DNA of 64,000 nucleotides from Fictibacillus fluitans (GCF_030418125.1 NZ_JAUHTR010000003.1:248001-312000), one strand, 5' to 3'; shown: positions 6,644-17,373, counted from the stretch's first letter. Numbers and translations are program-made. The notes: generated by a model from the letters alone, not told the origin.

Positions 6644-7972
6644 ATGAAAAAGATTACCTTTATCGGAGCAGGAAGCACCATTTTTGCCAAAAATGTATTG
6701 GGTGACTGCATGATGTCACCGGCGCTTCAAAATTTTGAATTTGCACTGTTTGACATTGATCCTAAACGTCTCAGTGAATCAGAAGCTATGCTGAATCAGC
6801 TTAAAAAAAATCTGAAAGCAGACATTGCGATAAAATCCTATTCAGAAAGAATTCCCGCTTTAACGGGTGCTTCGTATGTCATTAATGCGATTCAGGTTGG
6901 AGGCTATAAACCAAGCACGGTGATCGATTTTGAAATTCCGAAAAAGTACGGCTTGGAGCAGACGATCGCGGATACCATCGGGATTGGCGGGATTTTCCGT
7001 GCGTTACGGACGATTCCGGTCATGCTAGATATCGCAAAAGACATGGAAAGTGTGTGCCCGGATGCCTGGCTTCTGAACTATACCAATCCGATGGCTGCTT
7101 TGACAGGTGTTATTTTACGCTATACGTCAATAAAGGCTGTCGGTCTGTGCCACAGTGTTCAGGTATGCACAAGAGATTTACTGGAATCACTTGATCTTCC
7201 GGCAGACGGCATTGAAGAACGAATTGCAGGGATTAACCACATGGCCTGGCTGCTCGAGATCAAACGCAACGGGGAAGACCTGTACCCGGAAATCAAGCGA
7301 CGTGCGAAAGAAAAGCAAAAAGAAAAGCACAATGACATGGTGCGCTTCGAGCTGATGGATAAATTCGGCTACTATGTAACGGAATCGTCTGAGCATAATG
7401 CGGAGTATCATCCTTACTTTATTAAAAGAAATTATCCTGAACTGATTGAAAAGTTCAATATACCGCTGGATGAATATCCAAGGCGCTGTGAGCAGCAAAT
7501 CGCAGGCTGGGAAAAAATGCGCGACAGCATTGTGGACAATGACCAGTTGACCCATGTGCGTTCACACGAATATGGATCAAGAATCATTGAAGCAATGGAA
7601 ACGAATCAGCCGTTTGTATTTGGCGGAAATGTGCTGAACGAAGGAAGTTTGATCTCCAACCTTCCGTCAAAAGCGGTCGTGGAAGTTCCGTGTGTCGCCG
7701 ACCGGAACGGAATCAAGCCATGCTATATGGGAGAGCTTCCAGAACAGCTCGCTGCGCTAAACCGAACGAACATCAACACGCAGCTGATGACGATTGAGGC
7801 AGCAGTTACAGGAAACCGCGACAGCCTGTACCAGGCGGCATTTTTGGATCCGCATACTGCTGCAGAACTTTCGCTGGATGACATTGTTGCGCTATGTGAC
7901 GATCTCATTGAAGCACACGGTGACTGGATTCCTGCTTTTCCTAAGGAAGAAGCGGAAGCCATTAATTCATAA
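6644..7972 (+). CDS. melA: GH4 alpha-galactosidase (melibiase)
   Basis: A 442-residue family 4 glycoside hydrolase, which needs NAD+ and Mn2+ and works by oxidation-elimination. The Rossmann motif KKITFIGAGSTIFAKN opens the protein. GLCHSVQ supplies the metal-binding Cys, INHMAW the metal His, and NYTNPMA is typical of the melibiase branch. GGAGGAG precedes the ATG at 6644; the upstream ATG at 6620 lies before that site. No sugar transporter or other galactoside gene is adjacent. Regulation is likely by the divergent AraC protein and by CcpA. Confidence 0.92.
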   Translation: MKKITFIGAGSTIFAKNVLGDCMMSPALQNFEFALFDIDPKRLSESEAMLNQLKKNLKADIAIKSYSERIPALTGASYVINAIQVGGYKPSTVIDFEIPKKYGLEQTIADTIGIGGIFRALRTIPVMLDIAKDMESVCPDAWLLNYTNPMAALTGVILRYTSIKAVGLCHSVQVCTRDLLESLDLPADGIEERIAGINHMAWLLEIKRNGEDLYPEIKRRAKEKQKEKHNDMVRFELMDKFGYYVTESSEHNAEYHPYFIKRNYPELIEKFNIPLDEYPRRCEQQIAGWEKMRDSIVDNDQLTHVRSHEYGSRIIEAMETNQPFVFGGNVLNEGSLISNLPSKAVVEVPCVADRNGIKPCYMGELPEQLAALNRTNINTQLMTIEAAVTGNRDSLYQAAFLDPHTAAELSLDDIVALCDDLIEAHGDWIPAFPKEEAEAINS

Positions 7973-7982
7973 TTTACGAAGA

Positions 7983-8016
7983 AAACGGGTGGAAAACTTC
8001 CATCCGTTTTTGTTTG
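7983..8016 (+). terminator. Terminator of melA
   Basis: AAACGGGTGGAA pairs with TTCCATCCGTTT across a short loop, followed by TTGTTTG. Confidence 0.8.
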
Positions 8017-8120
8017 TCTATATCCAAAAAACTATATACACACATGGTTAATTTTGGCAATGTAAACACGGGTTGAGATATTGTGAGCATAAGAGATTCT
8101 GGTATCAAACGCAAACGTTA

Positions 8121-8154
8121 GGAACGAAACCAAATAACGGCTTCGTTCCTTTTT
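8121..8154. terminator. Second hairpin between melA and metS
   Basis: A perfect 8-bp stem GGAACGAA / TTCGTTCC is followed by five T residues on the plus strand. It lies directly after the metS stop codon on the minus strand and may serve both directions. Confidence 0.6.
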
Positions 8155-8158
8155 GTGT

Positions 8159-9793
8159 TTAAGCGTCACTTCCCAAACGTTCAAGTTCTTCATCAATTTG
8201 CTTAAGGTCAATCCGTTCAAACAGCGGGGATACTCCGGAAACCACAATATTTTTTGGAGTGATCATCTCCCATGATGCGCCTTCCAGCTTGAGCGTTTCA
8301 CGTACCATTTGACTGGAAAAAGGCAGGAAGGGATCGAGAAGCTGGGCGAGATTGGCGATGATGGCCACACAGGTCGCAAGTGTCCGGTTAACACCGCTTT
8401 GATCCACTTCCTTGATCTGTTTCCATGGCTGCTGTTCATCAAAGTATTTATTGGCAGAACGAATGTAGGAAAAGATCTCGTCGAGTCCTTCTCTAAAACG
8501 GGACGCTTCAATGAGGGACCCGATTTGGTCATACAAAGGAAGCAGTTCCTCTCTTGCGATGCTGTCGAGTGGGCCATCGGGAACCACTCCGTTGAACGAT
8601 TTTTCGATAAACTTCAGTGTCCGGTTAACGAAATTACCGTAGGCTCCAAGGAGCTCGCTGTTGTGGCTGTAAATAAATTCGCGCCATGAAAAATCGGTAT
8701 CGCGGTTCTCCGGGGCATTGATGGTCAGGAAATAACGGATGGAATCGGGATGATACCGTTCTATTAGATCCGGAACCCATACCGCCCAGTTTCTGCTTGT
8801 TGAAAGCTTCTTCTTCTCCAATGTCAAATATTCATTGGACACGATATGGCGGGGGATAGCGGGATTTCCGATGCCATGGAGAATCGCCGGCCAGATAATG
8901 GTATGAAAGGGAATGTTGTCTTTGCCGTGTACATAATAAGATATGGTATCTTCCTGCCAGAACAGAGAATCATCATTCCCTGTTACCTCAGCCCATCGTT
9001 TACTCGCAGAGTAATATCCTGAGACAGCTTCAATCCATACATAAACCTTCTTGTTTTCATAGCCTTCAATCGGCACGGGAACTCCTATGGGAAGATCACG
9101 GGAAACGGCCCGGTCGATCAATCCTTCTCTCAGATAACGTTTGCTCAGCTGGATGGCATTTGTTCGCCAGGCATGCTTCAGTTCCGCTTCTGCCACATCC
9201 TTTTCCAGCGGCTCCTGAAAGGAGTGAAGAGCAAAGTACAGATGCTCGGTTCGTTTGAATACTGGAGGTTTGCCGCAAAGCTTGCACGTTCTGTCAATGA
9301 GGTCTGACGGATCGAGAATAGTGGAGCAGTTGTCACATTGGTCTCCCCGTGCATGGCTCCCGCATACCGGACAGGTGCCTTCCACGTAGCGGTCAGGAAG
9401 GAATTGTCCGTAGGTTTCGCAATACGCCTGTTCAATTTCCTTTGGATAAATATATCCTTCCTTATAAAGAGAAAGAAAGATTTCCTGAACTGTTTTATGA
9501 TGATGGGGATGATCTGTACGGGTATAACAGTCATATGAGAAACCAAGCTTATTAAAGTTATTTTCAAACTCCGTGTGAAAGCGGTCCGCCACTTCCCCTG
9601 GAGTTATTCCTTCCTGCCTTGCCCTGATCGTGATGGGTGTGCCGTTGCAGTCGCTGCCTGATACATACAGCACCTTTTCACCTTTTAACCGATAATAGCG
9701 CGCGAGTATATCACCGGGCAGCAGGCTTGAAATATGTCCCGTGTGAAGAGAGCCGTTCGCATAGGGCCATGCCCCTCCAATGAAAATAGCCAT
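8159..9793 (-). CDS. metS: Methionyl-tRNA synthetase, second (KLSTS) type
   Basis: This 544-residue class I synthetase charges tRNA-Met. HTGH (residues 17-20) is the HIGH motif and KLSTSR (329-334) replaces the usual KMSKS. Zinc knuckles are seen at C141/C144/C153/C156 and C170/C173. The KLSTSR signature and the absence of a C-terminal tRNA-binding (EMAP-like) domain mark the archaeal-like MetRS2 branch. In B. cereus/anthracis and some streptococci this form is an extra copy, insensitive to MetRS1-directed inhibitors. It is preceded by a Met T-box, so it is induced when tRNA-Met is uncharged. Whether a B. subtilis-type metG/metS exists elsewhere cannot be seen. Confidence 0.93.
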   Translation of the reverse strand: MAIFIGGAWPYANGSLHTGHISSLLPGDILARYYRLKGEKVLYVSGSDCNGTPITIRARQEGITPGEVADRFHTEFENNFNKLGFSYDCYTRTDHPHHHKTVQEIFLSLYKEGYIYPKEIEQAYCETYGQFLPDRYVEGTCPVCGSHARGDQCDNCSTILDPSDLIDRTCKLCGKPPVFKRTEHLYFALHSFQEPLEKDVAEAELKHAWRTNAIQLSKRYLREGLIDRAVSRDLPIGVPVPIEGYENKKVYVWIEAVSGYYSASKRWAEVTGNDDSLFWQEDTISYYVHGKDNIPFHTIIWPAILHGIGNPAIPRHIVSNEYLTLEKKKLSTSRNWAVWVPDLIERYHPDSIRYFLTINAPENRDTDFSWREFIYSHNSELLGAYGNFVNRTLKFIEKSFNGVVPDGPLDSIAREELLPLYDQIGSLIEASRFREGLDEIFSYIRSANKYFDEQQPWKQIKEVDQSGVNRTLATCVAIIANLAQLLDPFLPFSSQMVRETLKLEGASWEMITPKNIVVSGVSPLFERIDLKQIDEELERLGSDA

Positions 9794-9870
9794 CCGTATT
9801 CCTCCTTGTAATTGAGCCGGGTTTGTTACCCTTTCCCGTAACCCCTGTTATTCATACTAAACAACAAAAA

Positions 9871-10178
9871 ACCCCGTCCATATCTAATAACAGATAAGGA
9901 CGGGGTTTGTATACCCGTGGTACCACCTTTATTTATGAGAGGCTTGCGCCTGTCATCTCAGCAAGTACAGAGTGAGTAAAAAGAACACTCTTATACTGTG
10001 GTTTTGATAACAAGTGCCACCACTCGCTGCTCCTTACTCATAAGGTCTGCGTTCAGGACAGAGCTCTGAGACCATATTCGAATCGTCATTTTTGCTTCTT
10101 TTCAGCTGCCGAAGCTCTCTGTGGAAAATGGTGGGATTCTACTCTTTCTCATCATCGCTTTTTGATTAAAGGAATTGT
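9871..10178 (-). promoter_or_regulatory. T-box leader (methionine specifier) of metS
   Basis: On the minus strand, a Stem I typical of T-boxes (GATGATGAGAAAGAGTAG) starts near 10160. The specifier ATG lies at 10073-10075 within a GAATATGG loop, the T-box core AAAGGTGGTACCACGGG at 9914-9930, and a strong terminator (9871-9906, CCCCGTCC stem extended by TATCT/AGATA) ends in a T-run. Uncharged tRNA-Met should stabilise the antiterminator. The -10 TATAAT lies at 10185-10190. The rest of the 505-bp gap up to the sensor-kinase gene shows no other gene. Confidence 0.92.
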
Positions 10179-10298
10179 TTCCTTATTATAACAGCTAATC
10201 CTTCTTCAATGAAAGCCTTTGTATATTCGGGTAAAAGAAGTAAACTATGGGAATGGATAATAAAATAAAGCACGGATCGATTTAAGAGGTGAGTGGAA

Positions 10299-11903
10299 AT
10301 GAGAAAAGGGAAATGGAGTCTGCAGTTCACCATTATGATCATGGTGTGCTTGGTGGTGGCGCTCTCGCTTTTTGTAACGGATATTCTGATCAGCCGCACC
10401 GTTTCCGAAACGATTGAAAAGAGCCAGGGTGAAAAGGCCGAGAATATTGCCCGTACTGTGGCCAGGACGCCGCTGGTCATTGGGGCTTTAACGGGAGATG
10501 ATCCCCAAAGGGCTGTGCAGCGCTACACCAACAGCATTCGAAAGGCTACAGGAGTGGAATTCATCGTTGTTATGGACAACAACGGAATCCGCAAAACCCA
10601 CCCGGATCCTTCCAAAATCGGACGTAAGTTTGAAGGTGGAGATGAGGGACAGGTTCTAAAAGGGAAAGAGCATATTTCCATTTCTAAAGGAACATTGGGG
10701 AAGTCGCTGCGCTCATTTACCCCGGTATATGATGAAAAAGGCAAACAGGCAGGGGCTGTTGCTGTCGGCATCTCATTGCAAACGGTTCAGGAAGCTGTAT
10801 TCAAAAACAGGCTGAATATATATACCGGTACGCTTTTCGGAATTTTGGCCGGAATTCTTGGCGCGGTTTTACTCGCCAGATATATTAAAACCATATTGTT
10901 CGGACTTGAGCCGGTCGCGATTGCCAAACTGCTGAAAGAACGAAGTGCCATTCTTCAGTCGGTTCATGAGGGAATCATCGCGGTTGATCCTGACTCAAGA
11001 ATTACTCTTGTCAATAAAGCGGCGATGAATACATTAAAAAAAGCAGGCATCTCCGATAATCCGCTTGGAAAAAGGGCGGAGTACTTTTTTACGGCATCTA
11101 AGCTGGAAAAAGTGCTGAAAACAGGGAAGGAAGACCTGAACGAAGAAATGGATTTAAAGGGTACGCATCTTTTGGTAAACAGATTGCCGGTGATCGTAAA
11201 TGATCAAATCGTCGGCGCTGTCTCAACCTTCCGGGATAAGACGGAAGTCCAGCAGCTGGCCGTACAATTAACCGGCGTGCGGATGTATGCTGAAGCGCTG
11301 AGAGCTCAATCGCATGAATTCATGAACAAGCTTCATGTCGTCCTTGGCATGGTGCACATGAAGGACTATGATCAATTATCCCATTACATCAGCGACCTTG
11401 TAGGACGCAGTAAGGATGAAATGAATTCCATAACCGAGTACATTAAAGATCCGGTACTGGCCGGCTTTTTGATCGGAAAAATGAGCCATGCCCGGGAACG
11501 GGGAGCACGATTGTACGTATTTTCGGATTTTCCGCTGCCGGAGCCTGCCGATTCGGAAATTACCCACGAATTGATTACGATCGTCGGGAATTTAATCGAC
11601 AATGCCGTGGATGCGGTGGAGAAAAGGCCGGCCAAATCGATCGATGTCATGTTTGATTACGCGGATGAGATCTTAACTGTAGAAGTTCGCGACACAGGCA
11701 CCGGCATTTCAACCACTGATCTGGATAACATTTTTACAAAAGGGTACTCAACAAAAGGAGAAAACAGAGGGATAGGCCTGCATCTGCTGAAGGAGAGCCT
11801 GACAAAATTGGGAGGGGAGCTGGACTACTCTTCCAAAGTTGGAGAAGGTACGAAATTTGTGGTTTATATTCCTTATAAAGCAAAGGGGATACAGGATGAT
11901 TAG
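10299..11903 (+). CDS. malK: Malate sensor histidine kinase (MalK/DcuS/CitA type)
   Basis: A 534-residue membrane sensor kinase. An N-terminal membrane helix (about 8-30) is followed by an extracytoplasmic PAS-like domain with RTVARTPLV and RKTHPDPSKIGRKFEGGDE, the carboxylate-binding region of the DcuS family. After it come a second helix (about 172-195), a cytoplasmic PAS domain, the phosphoacceptor region RAQSHEFMNKLHVVLGM, and an HATPase with NLIDNAVDAVE and GTGIS. The ATG at 10299 is chosen over the GTG at 10293 because AGAGGTG is correctly spaced. It overlaps the regulator gene by eight bases. The size matches B. subtilis MalK, which senses malate. Confidence 0.88.
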   Translation: MRKGKWSLQFTIMIMVCLVVALSLFVTDILISRTVSETIEKSQGEKAENIARTVARTPLVIGALTGDDPQRAVQRYTNSIRKATGVEFIVVMDNNGIRKTHPDPSKIGRKFEGGDEGQVLKGKEHISISKGTLGKSLRSFTPVYDEKGKQAGAVAVGISLQTVQEAVFKNRLNIYTGTLFGILAGILGAVLLARYIKTILFGLEPVAIAKLLKERSAILQSVHEGIIAVDPDSRITLVNKAAMNTLKKAGISDNPLGKRAEYFFTASKLEKVLKTGKEDLNEEMDLKGTHLLVNRLPVIVNDQIVGAVSTFRDKTEVQQLAVQLTGVRMYAEALRAQSHEFMNKLHVVLGMVHMKDYDQLSHYISDLVGRSKDEMNSITEYIKDPVLAGFLIGKMSHARERGARLYVFSDFPLPEPADSEITHELITIVGNLIDNAVDAVEKRPAKSIDVMFDYADEILTVEVRDTGTGISTTDLDNIFTKGYSTKGENRGIGLHLLKESLTKLGGELDYSSKVGEGTKFVVYIPYKAKGIQDD

Positions 11904-12603
11904 GGTAATGATTGTGGAAGACGATCCGATGGTAGCCGAATTTAATAAGCGATATCTGGAACAAATTGAAGGATTTGAAACGGCGGTCAGCTGCCGATCT
12001 GCAGAAGAGGCGATGAAGGAGCTGAAGAATCACAGAGTTGAACTGCTTTTGCTTGATATTTTTATGGCGGGCCAAAGCGGTCTGGATCTTCTTGCTTATA
12101 TCCGTAATAGTGAAATAGAGATTGATGTAATCGTTATTTCCGCTGCATCAGATAAAGAAAGAATCCAAAAAGCCATGCGGCTGGGGGCGGTCGATTACTT
12201 AATCAAACCCTTTGAATTTGAACGCTTTAATGCGGCCTTGTCATCCTACAGGGAAAAGTCGCTTTTTTGGAAAAACCAGAGTACGCTCAGCCAGGAAGAA
12301 TTGGATCAGCTGATTCACCGTCAAGATGAAAAGCCGCTTCCGGAAGAACTGCCAAAGGGTTTATCGCAGGAAACACTCAAAGTGATCTGGGAGGTTATTG
12401 AACAATTAAGGTCAACCTCCTTCTCTACAGATGATATTGTATTCCAAACCGGGATTTCCAGAGTTTCCGTGCGAAAGTACCTTAAATTTTTAAGTGACAT
12501 AGGAATTCTTGAGGTGAACATTCATTATGGCACGGTTGGACGGCCGGTTTCACAGCATACCCTCAAAGAGGATCAAACACATAGGATTCAACATTATTTG
12601 TAA
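11896..12603 (+). CDS. malR: Malate response regulator (MalR/DcuR type)
   Basis: A 235-residue CitB-type response regulator. The receiver domain has the acidic pair EDD (about residues 8-10), the phosphoacceptor LLLDIFM (near D55) and the conserved Lys in LIKPFEFERF. The C-terminal DNA-binding domain includes FSTDDIVFQTGISRVSVRKYL. The start ATGATTAG overlaps the end of the kinase gene, showing translational coupling. In B. subtilis the homologous pair activates malate transport and malic enzyme genes; here those genes follow directly. Confidence 0.88.
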   Translation: MIRVMIVEDDPMVAEFNKRYLEQIEGFETAVSCRSAEEAMKELKNHRVELLLLDIFMAGQSGLDLLAYIRNSEIEIDVIVISAASDKERIQKAMRLGAVDYLIKPFEFERFNAALSSYREKSLFWKNQSTLSQEELDQLIHRQDEKPLPEELPKGLSQETLKVIWEVIEQLRSTSFSTDDIVFQTGISRVSVRKYLKFLSDIGILEVNIHYGTVGRPVSQHTLKEDQTHRIQHYL

Positions 12604-12631
12604 GCAGCCCTTCCCGCTGCTTACTTTTTTT
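12602..12631 (+). terminator. Terminator after malR
   Basis: AAGCAGC pairs with GCTGCTT, then ACTTTTTTT. The malic enzyme gene is therefore expected to have its own promoter in the 244-bp gap. Confidence 0.75.
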
Positions 12632-12847
12632 AATTACATAATGCTTAACTAAATGAAATAAACTGGTGAAATGTCCGTAAAGCCACTAACATAATACAAG
12701 TAAAGACGAAGTGTATACCGTTATATAGCCTGTCTGGTGGCAGGCTGAATATACGTATTTTGATAGGTGAATGGCTGAGATTCGGATCGCAGCTGTTCTT
12801 TGTTTTGGTTATACTTCAGTAAACTTTTTTAGAAAGAAGGATGTTTC

Positions 12848-14548
12848 ATGACGAATGCAGTTATGACAAGAAAAGTTCTCAAAACAACCTTGAAAGGGAA
12901 AGAGGTTCTCAGCAACCCCTTTATCAATAAAGGCGTTGCGTTTACAAAGCAGGAAAGGGAAACACTCGGTCTGCAAGGCTTGCTGCCGTCTCAAGTGTTG
13001 AATCTTGACGAGCAGGCAAAGCGTGCATACGAACAGTTTTCGGCCCAAACAAGCGATATCCGCAAAAATGGACTTCTTTATGATCTGTATAACCGTAATG
13101 TCGTTCTATTTTATCGGCTGCTCCAGGATCATTTAAGTGAAATGCTTCCTATTATTTATACGCCGACAGTCGGAGAAGCAATTCAGAAGTATTCACACGA
13201 ATACCGCCGTCCAGGTGGACTATATCTTTCAATTGATGATCTTGAAGGTATGGATCAGGCATTTGAAAATCTTAATCTTGCAGGAAGTGGTGTCGACCTG
13301 ATCGTTGTGACGGATTCCGAAAGTATTTTGGGGATCGGTGACCAGGGTGTAGGCGGTATTAACATCGCAATTGGCAAACTGGCTGTGTACACTGCAGCAG
13401 CAGGAATTGACCCAAGCCGTGTGCTGCCGGTTGTACTTGATGTAGGTACCAACAATCAGGCGCTGATTGAAGACCCTCTATACATCGGCAACAAATTCAG
13501 CAGGGTTCGCGGCAAAAGCTATGATGAATTTATCGATGCGTTTGTACAGAAGGCAACCACATATTTCCCTGATGTGCTGCTTCACTGGGAAGATCTTGGC
13601 AACGTAAATGCAAGAAACATCATCGACAAATATGGTGAGCAGATCCTTACTTTCAATGACGATATCCAGGGAACCGGTGCAGTTACACTTGCAGCCATCA
13701 TGTCTGCACTTCAAGTAACCGAAGTTCCTTTGAAAGATCAGCGGGTTCTTGTCTTTGGACCAGGAGCTGCGGGAATCGGTAATGCGGACCAGATTGTTGA
13801 GACCATGACGCTTGAGGGATTATCTGAAGAAGAAGCCTATGACCGTTTTTGGGCGGTAGATTACCGTGGCCTTCTTACCGACGATATAGCGGATGTATTT
13901 AAATTTCAGCAGCCGTATACCCGAAAAGCGGAGGAAGTAAAAGACTGGGAACGAAATGCAGAAGGCATTATTCCTTTATTGGAAGTCATCAAACGAGTAA
14001 AACCAACCATATTAATTGGTACTTCCGGACAAGCTGGAGCTTTTTCAGAGGAAGTTGTAAAAGAAATGGCTAAGCATGTGGAGCGCCCGATCATTATGCC
14101 AATGTCCAATCCAACACCTTTAGCGGAGGCTATTCCTGAAGATTTGATCAAATGGACAAACGGCAAAGCATTGATTGCTACAGGAAGCCCGTTCCAACCG
14201 GTAGCTTATGAGGGTGTGTCCTGCGAAATCGGACAATCCAACAATGCTTTTGTTTTCCCGGGTCTTGGACTTGGAGCAATTGTTGCAAAAGCTAAGGTTA
14301 TTTCAAAAGGAATGCTGGCAGCAGCCGCAAACGCGGTTGCCGGAATGTCGGACAGCAGTACACCTGGTGCATCGCTTCTGCCTTCCATTGATCAGCTGCA
14401 TGAGGTTTCCAAGGCTGTGGCCATCGAAGTGGCTAAGACAGCAATCGAAGAAGGCATTGCATCAGCCGATATTTCTGACCTTGAGCAAGCGGTAACCGAA
14501 GCAATGTGGAAGCCTGAATACAAAACAATCACAACTCTTGCCATATAA
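12848..14548 (+). CDS. maeA: NAD-dependent malic enzyme
   Basis: A 566-residue long-form malic enzyme that oxidatively decarboxylates malate to pyruvate. [21 protein letters not shown] contains the catalytic Tyr and Arg. The stretch [22 protein letters not shown], with its Lys, follows, then [15 protein letters not shown] (metal Asp residues) and the Rossmann motif [17 protein letters not shown] lies seven bases before the ATG. It resembles B. subtilis MaeA (YwkA). Its position after malKR and before an AEC permease makes a malate-utilisation locus, and MalR is the likely activator. Confidence 0.93.
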   Translation: MTNAVMTRKVLKTTLKGKEVLSNPFINKGVAFTKQERETLGLQGLLPSQVLNLDEQAKRAYEQFSAQTSDIRKNGLLYDLYNRNVVLFYRLLQDHLSEMLPIIYTPTVGEAIQKYSHEYRRPGGLYLSIDDLEGMDQAFENLNLAGSGVDLIVVTDSESILGIGDQGVGGINIAIGKLAVYTAAAGIDPSRVLPVVLDVGTNNQALIEDPLYIGNKFSRVRGKSYDEFIDAFVQKATTYFPDVLLHWEDLGNVNARNIIDKYGEQILTFNDDIQGTGAVTLAAIMSALQVTEVPLKDQRVLVFGPGAAGIGNADQIVETMTLEGLSEEEAYDRFWAVDYRGLLTDDIADVFKFQQPYTRKAEEVKDWERNAEGIIPLLEVIKRVKPTILIGTSGQAGAFSEEVVKEMAKHVERPIIMPMSNPTPLAEAIPEDLIKWTNGKALIATGSPFQPVAYEGVSCEIGQSNNAFVFPGLGLGAIVAKAKVISKGMLAAAANAVAGMSDSSTPGASLLPSIDQLHEVSKAVAIEVAKTAIEEGIASADISDLEQAVTEAMWKPEYKTITTLAI

Positions 14549-14664
14549 GGTTTGTCCAATGCAGGGGAGGCGCCGCCTTTGCCTTACTTCTAAAAAGCTG
14601 AGGCGGGTTCTTTTCTGCCATTTTTAACAACTACAATTTTTGGGGAAAGTGAAGTGCAGTTATT

Positions 14665-15612
14665 ATGTCTATAGGGAATATTTTTCTAACGCTAATCCCG
14701 ATCTTCTTTACCATTATCATCGGGTACATGGGAGGCTATTTTAAGGTCTTTAACAAAGATTCTTCGAAGGGCCTGAATACACTCGTTACCAAATTTGCTT
14801 TGCCAGCTCATTTATTTATCGGGATCACGTCAACATCCAAGCAAACGCTGATCAGCCAATGGACGTTCTTTCTAACCATGACGCTTTGCATCATCGGATT
14901 TTATATCATTATGCTTCTGATCGCCCGGTTTGCGTTTAAATACGACTTAACGAAAGCATCCATGTTTTCATTAAACTCTACCCAGCCTGCCTTTGCATTT
15001 ATGGGGATTTCCGTTCTTGGAAGCTTGTTCGGTGCCCAGGAAGTAGCGATTCCCATCGCAGTAACAGGTATTGTGGTTAATGCGCTGCTGGATCCGCTGG
15101 CTACTATTGTAGGTACCATCGGACAAAGCAGCAAAGGGAAAGCAGAAGGGGAGAAATCAAGCACACTGGGAATTATTCTTCATGGGCTCAGTGAACCGCT
15201 GGCCTGTATTCCGTTGCTCGCCGTTGTCTTGACCTTATTTGGATTCCAGGCGCCTCAACTGATGAAAAGTGCTTTGGATCAAATTGGTTCTGTTACATCT
15301 GGTGTTGCTCTGTTTGCGGTTGGTGTAACCGTCGGTATTCGCAAAATCAGCTTCCAGCCGGTTGCTGTCGGCATTTCCGTATTGAAAGTGGTAGCTCTTC
15401 CATTATTCATGGTTTTGGTGTCACACACGATCGGACTTAACCACGCAGATACTGTAAAAGCTATTCTGCTTGTGGCATTTCCTGGTTCAGCTGTCGCTGC
15501 CATGATATCCACACGCTTTGAATCGTTATCTGCTGAAACAGCTTCTTCGTTTGTAATCAGTACAATTTTATCGTTGATTTCTTTGCCTATTTACATCTCT
15601 TGGTTAATGTAG
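14665..15612 (+). CDS. ywkB: AEC-family malate permease-like transporter
   Basis: A 315-residue membrane protein of the auxin efflux carrier family with ten hydrophobic segments arranged in two halves, and the helix-breaking stretch [16 protein letters not shown] near residue 105. It is 116 bp behind the malic enzyme gene, the same order as maeA-ywkB in B. subtilis, which supports malate or other dicarboxylate transport. The ribosome binding site is weak (GGGGAAAG, about 15 bases upstream). The direction of transport cannot be read from the sequence. Confidence 0.82.
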   Translation: MSIGNIFLTLIPIFFTIIIGYMGGYFKVFNKDSSKGLNTLVTKFALPAHLFIGITSTSKQTLISQWTFFLTMTLCIIGFYIIMLLIARFAFKYDLTKASMFSLNSTQPAFAFMGISVLGSLFGAQEVAIPIAVTGIVVNALLDPLATIVGTIGQSSKGKAEGEKSSTLGIILHGLSEPLACIPLLAVVLTLFGFQAPQLMKSALDQIGSVTSGVALFAVGVTVGIRKISFQPVAVGISVLKVVALPLFMVLVSHTIGLNHADTVKAILLVAFPGSAVAAMISTRFESLSAETASSFVISTILSLISLPIYISWLM

Positions 15613-15621
15613 CGTACTTTT

Positions 15622-15646
15622 ACTCCCTCCCCGATAAGGAGGGAGT
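15622..15646 (+). terminator. Hairpin after the AEC permease gene
   Basis: A perfect 9-bp stem ACTCCCTCC / GGAGGGAGT lies just after the stop codon. The T-tract is poor, so termination efficiency is uncertain. Confidence 0.55.
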
Positions 15647-15839
15647 TGCTCACAGAAAAGTATGCTCAATGATTCACAAACTTATTATAACGCACATTAA
15701 TATATTTGAAAAGTACTTTCACCTGATCAAACAATATCCAATACTTGTAAAAATAGCTCATTGTGTCTATTGCCTGGTTCTAATTTCACAGCATACAATT
15801 AAGTTATCTGAAAATTTAAAAAGAATAGGAGAAAATGAG

Positions 15840-17360
15840 ATGATGAGAAAGAAAATGATCTGGTCTGCAACAGCAGCGCTTTTCATTACAATGGGAGTCC
15901 CCATTTACAAGCATGGAGGTCCAATGGATCAGAGTCCAATTGTCAAAGCGCAAGACATTGATGCGAAAGGGGTGGCTGAAGCGTATTTAAAAGAACAAGC
16001 GCACGCCTTAAAGCTGCCTCAGGATCTGTCCGGTCTCTCATACGTCAATACGGTGCAGACAGAGGCGGGGAGCTACGTGCGATACCAGCAAACGGTTAAT
16101 GGGTACCAGGTATTCGGGAGACAGCTTGCAGTAACCGTGGATCCTTCCGGAAAGGTGACTCTTGCAGTGTCGGACTATGTCCCGTACACATCAGTAGAAC
16201 GGGTGGAGGACAAGCTTTCCAAGAGCCAGGCTGAGTCCAAAGCGCATAAATGGATCGGAGACAAAGGAGAGGGAGATTGGGGAACGACAAAGAATACGTT
16301 TGGCTATGTGATCCAAAATGGCAAGGCCATACCGGCATACAAGGTAATTGTACACGCAAAAGCTCCTTTTGGCGCATGGGAAACCATTGTCCACGCAGGT
16401 ACTGGGAAGCTGATGAAGAAGAAAGATTTGAACCAAAAAGCGATGGGGTCAGGACAAGTATTTTATCCGAACCCGGTAGAGTCAAATGGAAGTGCCTCCA
16501 ATCTTGCGGATAACAACGATGCCGATTCTCCGGAATTAACGGCACAGCTTAAAACAGTGGCTCTTCAGGGCCTTGACGGTTCAGGCACGCTTACCGGTGA
16601 TTTTGTATATGTCTATTCCAAAGCAAAAACGAAAAACAAGAGCAATGTTTTCCGTTATACCCGGTCCGATGACCGCTTTGAAGACGTAATGGCCTACTAT
16701 CATCTCGACCGGCTGCAGCGCTACATTCAGTCGCTTGGCTTTACTAATATCAATAACCGTTCCATAACAGCGAATGTGAATACATATAAAGGAGACAACT
16801 CTTTTTACAGCCCCACCAAAAAAGACCTGACCTTTGGATCAGGCGGTGTGGATGATGCGGAGGACGCCGGAGTCATTGCCCATGAGTATGGTCATTCCAT
16901 ACAGGACAATCAGGTTCCGGGCTATGGAGATTCGATCGAAGGAGGCTCTATGGGTGAAGGCTTCGGAGATTATCTCGGTGCTGTTTATGAAGACGCGCTT
17001 TCCGGAAATTCGTTTGGCAGAGCTTGTGTAGCCGAATGGGATGCCACCTCGTATTCCGAAGGCGATCCGCCTTGTCTCCGTAGACTGGATGAAAACAAAG
17101 TATACCCGAAGGATGCAGTGGGGGAAGTTCATGCAGACGGAGAAATCTGGTCTCAGCCACTTTATGAATTGGCCAGCGCACTGGGAAGGGATGCAGCCAC
17201 CAAAATCATTTTGCAGTCTCATTGGTCGCTGACTCCTAATGCGTCCTTCAATGACGGGGCACGTGCCATTAAACAGGCTGATGAGCTCATTAACCGGGGG
17301 AAAAATGGAAAGTTGATAGACCGAATCTTTAATGCCAGGGGATTAGCAACAAATAAATAA
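15840..17360 (+). CDS. Secreted metalloprotease (M36/M4-like gluzincin)
   Basis: A 506-residue exported protease precursor. An N-terminal signal segment is followed by a fungalysin/thermolysin-type propeptide (about residues 40-200, SYVNTVQTEAGSYVRYQQTVNGYQVFG). The catalytic domain has zinc motif HEYGH at 348-352, the third ligand Glu at about 373 in EGFGD, and VHADGEIWSQPLYEL, which favours family M36 over M4. The start at 15840 has AGGAGA seven bases ahead; the longer frame from 15600 has no site. It probably digests extracellular protein. It stands alone between terminators. Confidence 0.85.
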   Translation: MMRKKMIWSATAALFITMGVPIYKHGGPMDQSPIVKAQDIDAKGVAEAYLKEQAHALKLPQDLSGLSYVNTVQTEAGSYVRYQQTVNGYQVFGRQLAVTVDPSGKVTLAVSDYVPYTSVERVEDKLSKSQAESKAHKWIGDKGEGDWGTTKNTFGYVIQNGKAIPAYKVIVHAKAPFGAWETIVHAGTGKLMKKKDLNQKAMGSGQVFYPNPVESNGSASNLADNNDADSPELTAQLKTVALQGLDGSGTLTGDFVYVYSKAKTKNKSNVFRYTRSDDRFEDVMAYYHLDRLQRYIQSLGFTNINNRSITANVNTYKGDNSFYSPTKKDLTFGSGGVDDAEDAGVIAHEYGHSIQDNQVPGYGDSIEGGSMGEGFGDYLGAVYEDALSGNSFGRACVAEWDATSYSEGDPPCLRRLDENKVYPKDAVGEVHADGEIWSQPLYELASALGRDAATKIILQSHWSLTPNASFNDGARAIKQADELINRGKNGKLIDRIFNARGLATNK

Positions 17361-17373
17361 TTCCATAAAAAAA

